A stretch of 64,000 nt of DNA from Streptomyces canus (GTDB lineage: Bacteria > Actinomycetota > Actinomycetes > Streptomycetales > Streptomycetaceae): assembly GCF_001514145.1 (NCBI RefSeq), contig NZ_KQ948656.1, positions 372,001 to 436,000 of the forward strand. Reading direction: 5' to 3'. Position 1 is the stretch's first letter; each line of letters starts with the position of its first letter. The translations under genes and the position numbers were made by a program. This document shows positions 24,847 to 33,481 of the stretch, in pieces. Under the pieces are notes generated by a model. The model was not told the origin of the DNA. It ran no database searches and saw only the letters and a program-made list of their open reading frames with translations.

Positions 24847-26421
24847 TCACCGCCCCGCGCCGAGCGTGTCGCCGCCGGGATAGCCGCCCCCGCCGAAGCG
24901 CTCGTCGAGCACTTCGTAGTCCTTGGCGTAGTCCTTCGTGCGCGGCAGTGCCTCGACGAACTCGACCGTCTTCGGCTTCTTGTACGAGGCGATCCGTGCC
25001 CGGCAGTGCTCGATGACGTCCGCCGCCGTGATCGGCTCGGCGCCCGGCTGGAGCACCACGACGGCCTTGACGTCCTGCGCCCAGCGCTCGTTGGGCACGC
25101 CGATCACGGCCGCCTCCTTGACCGCGGGGTGGGACTCGATGCAGTTCTCCACCTCGGCCGGGAAGATGTTCTCGGCCGCGGACTTGAGCATGCGGGTCGT
25201 CGTCCCGAGGAAGCTGATCGTGCCGTCGGCCTCGCGCCTGCCGAGGTCGGTGGTGTGCCACCAGCCGAAGCGGAAGCGTTCCTCGTTGATCTCGGGCCGG
25301 TTCCAGTAGCCGAGGTGCACGAGGTCGCCGCGTACACAGATCTCGCCGGCCTCGCCGACCGCGCACTCCTGGCCGGTGCCGTCCAGGATGCGTACGGCGG
25401 TGAAGGGGCCGGGGCGTCCCGCGTTGCCGGTGCCCGAGCCGCCGTAGGCGCCGGTCACGGCGAAGCCGGTCACCTCGGTCTGCCCGTAACCGCGGCCCAT
25501 TCCGCCGCCGTTGCGGGTGAAGCGGCTCTGATCGGTGGGGACGGTGCCCTCCCAGAGCTGCGCGGCGACGCTCGCGCGCAGGTGGGAGAGGTCGTGGCCG
25601 GCCTCGCGGTTCAGCGCGACGAGCTGCGCGATGGTCGGGGGCATCAGGTAGGCGTGGGTGCACTGCTCCGCCGCGAGCAGCGGGAGCAGTTCCTCGGCGA
25701 CCACGCGGCGCACGACCACGTTCTTGCCGCCGTGAACGAAGGCAGGGACGCCCCAGAACTGGTAGTTGCCGATGTGGAACATGGGACCGGCGCCGAGGAA
25801 GGACGTCTCCGTGCCGATGTCCCCCATCCAGGCGGCGCTCGCGCCCATGGCGAGCAGGTTGCGCTGCGAGAGCATCGAGCCGGACTGCCGGCCGGAGATC
25901 GCCGCGGTGTAGATGACCAGCAGGGCGGCGTCCGGGTCGACCTCTGCAACGGGGTCCTCGGGCGAACCGGAGGCCAGGAAGGACTCGTAGGAGTCGGCGC
26001 CCTCGGAGTCGTGGCGCAGCCACAACGCCCGATGGTCGCTGCCGAGTTCGGCCCGCGCCTTGGCGACCGTGTCGCCGATCTCCTCGTCCTGCCAGACGAC
26101 GACCTTGGGGTCGAAGTCCTCGACGGCGAAGGCCATCTCGGGGGCTGCCCAGCGCCAGTAGCCGGGGCAGACCATGGCGCCGATCTTCGCGGCCGCGCCG
26201 AGCAGCTCCCAGATCCGGAAGGAGTTCTGGCCCAGCCACAGGATGCGGTCGCCGGAGCCGACGCCCGCGTCCGTGAGGGCGCCCGCGAGTCGGTTGGTGC
26301 GCTCGTCCAACTGAGGCCAGGTCAGCCGGACGTCACCGTCGACGAGGGCGACTCCCTCGGGGAAGGACCGTCGGTGCTCACGGATGATGTCGCCGAACGT
26401 CAGGCGGCGGGCGGAATGCAT
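24847..26421 (-). CDS. Acyl-CoA synthetase (FadD-like) with a variant P-loop
   Basis: 524 residues. Overall class I adenylate-forming fold: GRGYGQTEVTG (adenine pocket), WWHTTDLGRRE, LKSAAENIFPAEVEN and a C-terminal ALPRTKDYAKDY lysine motif. The P-loop, normally YTSGTTGxPKG, reads YTAAISGRQSG, without the usual Thr-Gly-Thr and Lys. A related TAAFxGxPNG variant is common in a mycobacterial FadD subgroup, so it need not be inactive. It lies between the aldehyde dehydrogenase and the aldolase-type gene; a role re-activating the acid formed from the aldol-released aldehyde is inferred. Confidence 0.9.
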   Translation of the reverse strand: MHSARRLTFGDIIREHRRSFPEGVALVDGDVRLTWPQLDERTNRLAGALTDAGVGSGDRILWLGQNSFRIWELLGAAAKIGAMVCPGYWRWAAPEMAFAVEDFDPKVVVWQDEEIGDTVAKARAELGSDHRALWLRHDSEGADSYESFLASGSPEDPVAEVDPDAALLVIYTAAISGRQSGSMLSQRNLLAMGASAAWMGDIGTETSFLGAGPMFHIGNYQFWGVPAFVHGGKNVVVRRVVAEELLPLLAAEQCTHAYLMPPTIAQLVALNREAGHDLSHLRASVAAQLWEGTVPTDQSRFTRNGGGMGRGYGQTEVTGFAVTGAYGGSGTGNAGRPGPFTAVRILDGTGQECAVGEAGEICVRGDLVHLGYWNRPEINEERFRFGWWHTTDLGRREADGTISFLGTTTRMLKSAAENIFPAEVENCIESHPAVKEAAVIGVPNERWAQDVKAVVVLQPGAEPITAADVIEHCRARIASYKKPKTVEFVEALPRTKDYAKDYEVLDERFGGGGYPGGDTLGAGR

Positions 26422-26457
26422 GCTGTTGGCTCCAAAGGCTTGGAGAGGTGGGGGCCG

Positions 26458-27948
26458 TCAGAGGCGGCCGATGCCCACGCCCTTGATGTTGATGAACTCG
26501 TCCAGACCGGCCTTGCCGCCTTCCCGCCCGAACCCGCTCATCCCGACGCCGCCGAAGGGTGTGGCGGGCGAAGTGATCGGATTCGGCCCGGGGTTGACGT
26601 AGACCGTTCCGGCCTCCAGGCGCGGCACCAGGCGGTTGACGCGCGCGATGTCACGGGACTGGATGTAGGCGGACAGGCCGTACTCGCTGTCGTTGGCCAG
26701 GGCGACGGCCTGGTCCTCGGTGTCGAACGGGGTGATGGCCAAGACCGGGCCGAAGACCTCCTGCTGGGCGAGGGCGCTGCGGTTGTCGACGTCCGCGAAG
26801 ACGGTCGGTGAGACGAAGTAGCCGTCGGATGCGATGCGTTCGCCGCCGTACACGAGTCGGCCGGCACCGTCCTCGACCGCCTTGTCGACCATGCCCTGGA
26901 CGCGGTCGCGGGCGGCTTCGTTGATGAGGGGACCGATGTACGTCGTGGGGTCGAGCGGGTCGCCCACGGGCAGGTGGGCGATCACCCCGGTGACGCGCGC
27001 GATGACCTCGTCGTAGATCGGGCGCTCCACCAGGAGCCGGGTGGGCAGTGCGCAGCCCTGGCCGGTGTTGCTCATGGCGAAGGCGGCGCAGTACGGGACG
27101 ATGGTGTCCAGGTCGGTGTCGGCGAAGAGCAGGTTGGCGGACTTGCCGCCCAGCTCGAAGACGACGGGCTTGAGGCTCAGGGCCGCGTCGGCCATGATGC
27201 GGCGCGCTGTGGCGGGGCCGCCGGTGAAGGAGATCTTGTCGACGCCGGGGTGGGTGACCAGGGCCGATCCCGCGCCGCCGAGCCCGGTGACGACGTTGAT
27301 GACGCCGTCGGGGATGCCGGCCTCGCGGGCCAGGTCGGCGAAGAGCAGCGCGGAGAACGGCGTGGACTCGGCCGGCTTGATGACCACGGTGTTGCCGGCG
27401 GCGAGCGACGGCGGGACCTTCATCGCCAGCGACAGCGCGGGCGAGTTCCAGGTGATGATGTGGCCGATGACGCCGTACGGCTCGGCAATGGTGTACTCGA
27501 CGTTCTCGTGCGGGCTGTAGGCCGCGCCGACCATGCCCTCGATCTTGTCGGCCCAGCCGGCGTAGTACTCGGTCCACTCGGCGACGTGCGGTCCGACGTT
27601 CTCCGCCCAGCCGCCGATGCACACGCCGTTCTCCAGCGGGCAGATCGCCGCGAAGTCGGGGATGTGGTCGCGCAGCAGACCGGCGAAGCGGGTGAGCAGC
27701 CGGCGGCGTTCGGCGGGTCGCATGGTGCCCCAGACCTCGAAGGCCTGACGTGCGGCCGCGACGGCCTGGTCCACCTCGGTGGGGCCGGCGAGCGGGATGT
27801 ACGCCTGGACGAGGCCGGTGGCCGGGTTGCGGTGCTCGTAGAGACCGCCGCTGGTGTCGGTGACGTCCTTGCCGCCGATGACCAGACGCGGCCGCGGCAG
27901 GTCGTGCTCCGCTCTGTCCTGGTGCAGCTCCACATCGACCGTGACCAC
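26458..27948 (-). CDS. Aldehyde dehydrogenase (NAD(P)-dependent)
   Basis: 496 residues from a GTG preceded by AGGAGG. Complete ALDH: the oxyanion Asn in ITWNSPALS (residue 168), the general base Glu265 in FELGGKSAN, the nucleophile Cys299 in NTGQGCALPTR, and the C-terminal PFGGVGMSGFGREGG. It oxidises an aldehyde to the acid. It is the first gene of the operon 27948-23299, under the perfect palindrome at 27988-28012. By analogy with Sal2 of cholate side-chain degradation it probably oxidises the aldehyde released by the thiolase-fold aldolase encoded downstream. Confidence 0.93.
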   Translation of the reverse strand: MVTVDVELHQDRAEHDLPRPRLVIGGKDVTDTSGGLYEHRNPATGLVQAYIPLAGPTEVDQAVAAARQAFEVWGTMRPAERRRLLTRFAGLLRDHIPDFAAICPLENGVCIGGWAENVGPHVAEWTEYYAGWADKIEGMVGAAYSPHENVEYTIAEPYGVIGHIITWNSPALSLAMKVPPSLAAGNTVVIKPAESTPFSALLFADLAREAGIPDGVINVVTGLGGAGSALVTHPGVDKISFTGGPATARRIMADAALSLKPVVFELGGKSANLLFADTDLDTIVPYCAAFAMSNTGQGCALPTRLLVERPIYDEVIARVTGVIAHLPVGDPLDPTTYIGPLINEAARDRVQGMVDKAVEDGAGRLVYGGERIASDGYFVSPTVFADVDNRSALAQQEVFGPVLAITPFDTEDQAVALANDSEYGLSAYIQSRDIARVNRLVPRLEAGTVYVNPGPNPITSPATPFGGVGMSGFGREGGKAGLDEFINIKGVGIGRL

Positions 27949-27987
27949 GGGTACCTCCTAGAGACCGCGCGACACTGCGCACATCCA

Positions 27988-28012
27988 GGCTAAATAGCTA
28001 ACCTATTTAGCC
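27988..28012. promoter_or_regulatory. Perfect 25-bp palindromic operator
   Basis: GGCTAAATAG at 27988-27997, a 5-bp centre CTAAC, and CTATTTAGCC at 28003-28012 form a perfect 10-bp inverted repeat. It lies 40-64 bp before the GTG of the aldehyde dehydrogenase gene. On the bottom strand its centre reads ATAGGTTAGCTATT, related to the AGTTA motif of the other promoters. It is the most symmetrical copy and the best candidate for defining the operator. Confidence 0.7.
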
Positions 28013-28050
28013 AAGGTAGTCAATAAGTTCCGGACACTCCGGGCCTCGGA

Positions 28051-29193
28051 CTACAGGCCCAGCGACCGTCCGATGATCTCCAGCATGATCTCCGAGGTTC
28101 CGCCGAAGACCCGCTGCACCCGGCTGTCGCGCCAGATGCGCGCGATCTCGTACTCGTTGACGTAGCCGTAACCGCCGAAGAGCTGCATACATCGGTCGAT
28201 GACCTGCCAGCCGGTCTCCGAGGTCCAGTACTTGGCGGCCGCGGCCTCGTCGGGCGTCAGCTCGCCCTGCAACAGGGCCATGATGCAGCCGTCCACGTAC
28301 ACGCGGGCGGCGTTCAGCTTGGCCCTGATGTCGGCGAGCGCGAACCGGTTGGCCTGGAACTCCCCGATGGGCTGCCCGAAGGCGGTACGGGTCTTGGCGT
28401 AGTCCAGCGCCAGCACGTAGGCCCGCTCGGCCGCCGCCAGCGAGGAGACGGCGATGGCGAGCCGTTCCGTGGGGAGGTTGCCCATCATGTGGTAGAAACC
28501 GCGGCCCTCCTCTCCGATGAGGTTCTCGGCCGGGACCCGGACCTCGTGGAAGAAGAGCTCGGCGGTGTCCTGGGCCTTCATGCCGACCTTGTCGAGCTTG
28601 CGCCCCCGCTCGAAGCCCTCGGCGCCGCGCTCGACGACGATCAGGCTGATGCCCTTGTGGCCGGCATCCGGGTCGGTCTTGCAGGCGACGATCACCAGGT
28701 CGGCCAGGATGCCGTTGGTGATGAAGGTCTTGGAGCCGTCGATCACCCACTCGTCGCCGTCCCGGCGGGCGGTGGTGCGGATGGCCTTGAGGTCGGACCC
28801 GGCGGACGGCTCCGACAGCGCGAGCGCGCAGATCGTCTCGCCGCTGATGACACCGGGGAGCCAGCGGGCCTTCTGCTCAGGCGTGGTGAGGTTCATCAGA
28901 TACGGCGGAAGGACGTCGTTCTGCAGCCCGAGTCCGATACCGACCGTGCTGGTGGCCGCCATCTCCTCCGCCATGATGGCGTTGTAGCGGAAGTCCCGGA
29001 TGCCCTGGCCGCCGTACTCCTCCGGGAACTGCCAGCCGATGAGTCCGGCCTTGCCCGCCGCCGCCCAGGCGGCCCGGCTCACCTGCCCGTCGCGCTCCCA
29101 CTGCTCGGCGTACGGGGCACATTCGCGCAGGTAGAAGGTTCGGGCGGTCTCGCGGAACAGCTCGTGTTCCTCGGTGAAGATCGTTCGGCGCAT
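28051..29193 (-). CDS. Acyl-CoA dehydrogenase (single-gene type)
   Basis: 380 residues from the ATG at 29193 (GGAG 6 bp upstream); a GTG at 29205 would add four residues. Canonical fold: LSEPSAGSDLKAIRTTA, DGSKTFITNGILAD, GGYGYVNEYEIARIWRDSRV and FGGTSEIMLEIIGRSL. The catalytic Glu is not in the final YEGT-type motif (here FGGT) but at NLPTERLAIAVSS, as in long-chain/isovaleryl-type enzymes. It is monocistronic, with its start 86 bp from the divergent SDR gene at 29279. It probably works on a medium or branched acyl-CoA and feeds the cluster ETF. Confidence 0.93.
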   Translation of the reverse strand: MRRTIFTEEHELFRETARTFYLRECAPYAEQWERDGQVSRAAWAAAGKAGLIGWQFPEEYGGQGIRDFRYNAIMAEEMAATSTVGIGLGLQNDVLPPYLMNLTTPEQKARWLPGVISGETICALALSEPSAGSDLKAIRTTARRDGDEWVIDGSKTFITNGILADLVIVACKTDPDAGHKGISLIVVERGAEGFERGRKLDKVGMKAQDTAELFFHEVRVPAENLIGEEGRGFYHMMGNLPTERLAIAVSSLAAAERAYVLALDYAKTRTAFGQPIGEFQANRFALADIRAKLNAARVYVDGCIMALLQGELTPDEAAAAKYWTSETGWQVIDRCMQLFGGYGYVNEYEIARIWRDSRVQRVFGGTSEIMLEIIGRSLGL

Positions 29194-29214
29194 GCTCGAC
29201 TCCACTCATGCATC

Positions 29215-29255
29215 TCGCTTATTTAGCTGAAGTAGTTATACGATAGCGCTGTATC
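29215..29255. promoter_or_regulatory. AGTTA-type operator in a divergent promoter
   Basis: AT-rich patch between starts at 29193 (minus) and 29279 (plus). AGTTA at 29234-29238 in GAAGTAGTTATACGATAG, about 40 bp from both start codons, with TTATTTAGCT just before it (compare an arm of the palindrome at 28003). Matches the cluster motif. Confidence 0.6.
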
Positions 29256-29278
29256 GGGATCTGGGCGAGGGAGGGCGC

Positions 29279-30034
29279 GTGAGCGTACGGGACAAGGTGG
29301 CACTCGTCACCGGAGCAGGACGCGGGATCGGCGAGGCGATCGCCGACCGGCTCGCCGCCCAGGGAGCCGCGGTCGCCGTCTGCGACCTCGACCCGGAGGC
29401 CGCCGCCAAGGTCGCGGGCCGGCTCGTCGAGCGGTACGGAGTGCGGGCGACGGGGGTCGGCGCGGACATCTCCGACAGCGCGGCCGTGCACGCGGCCGTG
29501 GAGCGGGTGACCGTCGAGCTCGGTCCGGTGGACGTCCTGGTCAACAACGCGGCCGTCGACGTCATCGGCCGCTTCGTCGACAGCACCGAGGACACCTGGA
29601 ACCGCATCATCGACGTCAATCTGCGCGGCACGATCACGGTGACCCGGGCCGTACTGGACTCGATGATCGAGAGCGGTGGCGGCCGGATCGTGCACATCGC
29701 CTCGGACGCCGGCCGCGTCGGCTCGTCCGGCGAGGTGGTGTACTCCGCCACGAAGGGCGGGGTCATCGCCTTCGGCAAGGCGCTGGCCCGCGAGGTCGCC
29801 CGGCACGGCATCACCGTCAACAGCGTCTGCCCGGGCCCGACCGACACCGCGCTGCTGGGACAGGTCGCCGACTACAGCCAGAAGATGTACGACGCGACCG
29901 TGCGGGCCATCCCGCTGCGCCGCGTCGCCCAGCCCGACGAGATCGCCGGTGTGGTGGCCTTCCTCGCGTCCGACGACGCCGCCTACATGACCGGGCAGAC
30001 GCTCTCGGTCAGCGGCGGACTGACGATGGTCTGA
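29279..30034 (+). CDS. Short-chain dehydrogenase (hydroxyacyl-CoA dehydrogenase-like)
   Basis: 251 residues from a GTG. Classical SDR: TGAGRGIG, NNAAVDVIG, the catalytic Ser in HIASDAG, YSATK and a C-terminal GQTLSVSGGLTMV. The last motif is reminiscent of 2-hydroxycyclohexanecarboxyl-CoA dehydrogenase (BadH type), but that is a resemblance, not an identification. It is the first gene of a six-gene operon with a classical enoyl-CoA hydratase starting 2 bp later, so oxidation of a 3-hydroxyacyl-CoA made by that hydratase is a coherent role. Confidence 0.9.
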   Translation: MSVRDKVALVTGAGRGIGEAIADRLAAQGAAVAVCDLDPEAAAKVAGRLVERYGVRATGVGADISDSAAVHAAVERVTVELGPVDVLVNNAAVDVIGRFVDSTEDTWNRIIDVNLRGTITVTRAVLDSMIESGGGRIVHIASDAGRVGSSGEVVYSATKGGVIAFGKALAREVARHGITVNSVCPGPTDTALLGQVADYSQKMYDATVRAIPLRRVAQPDEIAGVVAFLASDDAAYMTGQTLSVSGGLTMV

Positions 30035-30035
30035 G

Positions 30036-30815
<780 letters not shown>

Positions 30816-30852
30816 CAGGCGCACAAGCGCCCGATGATCTGGAGGTGGGCCC

Positions 30853-32007
30853 GTGCGGCCACTGGAGGGCATTGCCGTGGTCGAGCTGGGCATGTGGGTG
30901 GCGGCACCGGCCGCGGCCACCATGCTCGCCGACTGGGGCGCGGACGTGATCAAGGTGGAGGCGCCGACCGGCGACCCCAACCGGTACACGCTCAAGCACG
31001 TCGGGCAGGACATCGACAGCGCTCCCCCGTTCGAGACCGACAACCGCGGCAAGCGCGGCATCGTCCTCGACCTGCGCTCGCAGGAGGGCAAGGACGTACT
31101 GGAGCGGCTGCTGGAACGCGCCGACGTGTTCGTCACCAACCTGCGCCCGGGCGCTCTGGAGAGGCTGGGCCTGGCGCCGGACGATCTGAGGGAACGTCAT
31201 TCTCAGCTGGTTGTCGGCACGTTGACGGGGTACGGCTGGACGGGCGCCGAGCGCGACCGCGCCGGGTACGACGTCTCCGCGTTCTGGGCCCGGCCCGGCA
31301 TCGCCGCCATGCTCAACCCGGCCGGGGAGCCACCGCCCGGTATCCGGCCCGGCCTCGGCGACCGTACGGCCGCGGCCAACCTGGTTGCCGGGGTACTGGC
31401 CGCGCTGCTGCGCCGCGAACGCACCGGCGAGGGCGGGGTGGTGGACGTATCACTGCTGCGATCCGGCACCTACGCCAACGGCAACGACCTCGCCCTGCAG
31501 AACTTCTTCGGCAAGCGCGGCCGTACCCGCCACCGCACCGAGCACGAGTCGCCGCTCTACAACTCCTACCGGGCCGCCGACGACCGCTGGTTCTGGCTGG
31601 TCGGCCTGGAGGGCAACCGGCACTGGCCCGGTGTCGTCAAGGCGCTCGGTCGCGAGGACCTGGAGACTGACGAGCGCTTCGCGACCGGCAAAGCCCGGCG
31701 CGGCCACGTGACCGAACTGATCGCCGAGTTCGACGAGGAGTTCGCGAAGCGTCCGCTGGACGAGTGGGCCGAGCGCTTCGACGCCGAGGGCGTGTGGTGG
31801 GCGCCCGTGCAGACCCTGGCGGAGGTGGCGGCCGATCCACAGGCGGAGGCGGTCGGGGCGTTCGTCGAACAGCCCGGCATGGGTGACGCGCCACCGTTGC
31901 GGACGGTGGCGACTCCCGTCGCCTTCTGGGGCGTCGACGAGAAGCCGCGAGGCGGCGCGCCGACACTCGGCGAGCACACCGACGAAGTGCTCCGCGAACT
32001 CAACTGA
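30853..32007 (+). CDS. Family III CoA-transferase (CaiB/BaiF)
   Basis: 384 residues from a GTG with GGAGGT 6 bp upstream. Family hallmarks: VVELGMWVAAPAAATMLADWGADVIKVE, NRGKRGIVLDLRS, NLRPGALERLGL and the catalytic Asp in RPGLGDRTAAANL. It moves CoA between acids. It differs clearly from the paralogue at 5061 (PGLGDRTAAAN against VGVSMIDILTG), so the two likely serve different acyl pairs. Third gene of the 29279-34639 operon. Confidence 0.92.
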   Translation: MRPLEGIAVVELGMWVAAPAAATMLADWGADVIKVEAPTGDPNRYTLKHVGQDIDSAPPFETDNRGKRGIVLDLRSQEGKDVLERLLERADVFVTNLRPGALERLGLAPDDLRERHSQLVVGTLTGYGWTGAERDRAGYDVSAFWARPGIAAMLNPAGEPPPGIRPGLGDRTAAANLVAGVLAALLRRERTGEGGVVDVSLLRSGTYANGNDLALQNFFGKRGRTRHRTEHESPLYNSYRAADDRWFWLVGLEGNRHWPGVVKALGREDLETDERFATGKARRGHVTELIAEFDEEFAKRPLDEWAERFDAEGVWWAPVQTLAEVAADPQAEAVGAFVEQPGMGDAPPLRTVATPVAFWGVDEKPRGGAPTLGEHTDEVLRELN

Positions 32008-32030
32008 ACTCACATCTCTGGAGGTACGGC

Positions 32031-32942
32031 GTGGGCATCCTCGACGACAAGGTCGCCATCGTCACCGGCGGCGGCAGAGGCCTTGGCCGGGCGCACTGTC
32101 TGGCGCTCGCCGAGGCCGGCGCGACCGTGGTGGTGAACGACCTCGGCTCGGGCATACACGGCGAGCAGACCGGCGACTCCCCGGCCGACGAGGTCGTCGC
32201 CGAGATCACCAAGCTCGGCGGCCGGGCGATCGCCAACCATTCCTCGGTGACGGACTGGGCGGCGACCGAGACCATGGTCGCGGACACCGTCGCGGAGTTC
32301 GGCCGCCTCGACATCGTCGTGAACAACGCGGGCATCGTGCGTGACCGCATGCTGTTCTCGATGACCGAGGCGGAGTTCGACTCCGTCATCGCCGTCCATC
32401 TCAAGGGCACCTTCGCGCTCACCCGGCACGCGTGCGCCTATTGGCGCGAGGCCTCGAAGCGGGGCGAGCGGGTCGCCGGCCGGGTGATCAACACGACGTC
32501 CGGGACGGGCCTGTTCGGCAACCAGGGCCAGTCCAACTACGGGGCGGCGAAGGCCGGAATAGCCGGGCTCACCGTCCTCACCGCCCTGGAGATGCGCCGT
32601 TACGGCGTCACCGCGAACGCCATCTCGCCGATCGCCGCCACGCGGATGACGGACGGCCTGGCCGTCGGCGAGTCCCTCCAGGCCACCGAGGGCTTCGACC
32701 CGCGCGATCCCGCCAACGCCTCCGGAGTCGTCGTCTACCTGGCCTCCGACAGCGCGGCCTGGCTCACCGGTCAGGTCCTGCGCATCGAGGGCAACCGGCT
32801 GAACCGGCTCCAGGGCTGGACGGTCGCCGCCGTCCACCCGAGCCAGTCGGGGCAGGCCCTCACTTACGACGAACTCGTCGACGCCGTACCGCAGTTGTAC
32901 GGCGCCGTCCCTGCCGGCCGGGCGACGGGAGCCGGCCAGTGA
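32031..32942 (+). CDS. SDR of the multifunctional-enzyme type 2 / HSD17B4 (3R-hydroxyacyl-CoA dehydrogenase-like) family
   Basis: 303 residues from a GTG preceded by TGGAGG. TGGGRGLGRAHCLALAEAGATVVVNDLG with the long DLGSGIHGEQTG insertion, NNAGIVRDRMLFSMTE, NTTSGTGLFGNQGQSNYGAAKAG and a C-terminal extension ending near SQSGQALTYDELVD are typical of the dehydrogenase domain of MFE-2. A paralogue lies at 41896. It probably oxidises a (3R)-hydroxyacyl-CoA produced by a MaoC-type hydratase. Its stop overlaps the DoxX-like start (GTGA). Confidence 0.92.
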   Translation: MGILDDKVAIVTGGGRGLGRAHCLALAEAGATVVVNDLGSGIHGEQTGDSPADEVVAEITKLGGRAIANHSSVTDWAATETMVADTVAEFGRLDIVVNNAGIVRDRMLFSMTEAEFDSVIAVHLKGTFALTRHACAYWREASKRGERVAGRVINTTSGTGLFGNQGQSNYGAAKAGIAGLTVLTALEMRRYGVTANAISPIAATRMTDGLAVGESLQATEGFDPRDPANASGVVVYLASDSAAWLTGQVLRIEGNRLNRLQGWTVAAVHPSQSGQALTYDELVDAVPQLYGAVPAGRATGAGQ

Positions 32943-33451
32943 AGGGCCACGACGCCGCCGCCCTCGTGCTGCGCGCGACCCTCGGCCCGATGCTCTTCGC
33001 ACACGGCTGGAACAAGGTCGCCGGACCGGGCGGGCTCAAGGGCACCACGGGCTGGTTCGAGGCGCTGGGCCTCAAGCCGGCCGAGGTGCACGCCCGGATG
33101 GCGGCCGGCACCGAGATGGCCGCGGGCGTCGGCATCGTCCTCGGCGCGGCCAACCCGCTCCCCGCCGCGGCGGCCGTCGGCCTGATGAGCGTGGCCGCGC
33201 GGACCGACCACCGCGGCAAGGGCTTCTTCGTCTTCAAGGGCGGCTGGGAGTACGTCGGTGTCGTGGGCGGCGCGGCCGTCGCACTGGCCGCCCTGGGCAA
33301 CGGCCGGTACTCGCTCGACGGCCTGCTGCGCCGCCAACGCGCGGGCACCCGGCACGCGTTGCTGGCGGCCGGGATCGGCACGGCGAGCGCGGCGGCGCTG
33401 TTGGCGCTGTGCTACCGGCCCGAGAAGAAGCCCGACGAGACAGATCAATGA
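32939..33451 (+). CDS. DoxX-family membrane protein
   Basis: 170 residues from a GTG overlapping the SDR stop. The N-terminal LRATLGPMLFAHGWNKVAGPGGLKGTTGWFEALGL is the DoxX signature, followed by hydrophobic segments around AAGVGIVLGAANPLPAAAAVGLM, VGVVGGAAVALAALG and a C-terminal helix, giving about four membrane spans. DoxX proteins are often quinone- or thiosulfate-linked, but many are uncharacterised. Its place inside a beta-oxidation operon suggests a membrane electron or redox link; this is only inference. Confidence 0.85.
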   Translation: MKGHDAAALVLRATLGPMLFAHGWNKVAGPGGLKGTTGWFEALGLKPAEVHARMAAGTEMAAGVGIVLGAANPLPAAAAVGLMSVAARTDHRGKGFFVFKGGWEYVGVVGGAAVALAALGNGRYSLDGLLRRQRAGTRHALLAAGIGTASAAALLALCYRPEKKPDETDQ

Positions 33452-33481
33452 GACCGATGAGGGCAACAAGGGAGAGTCGAC

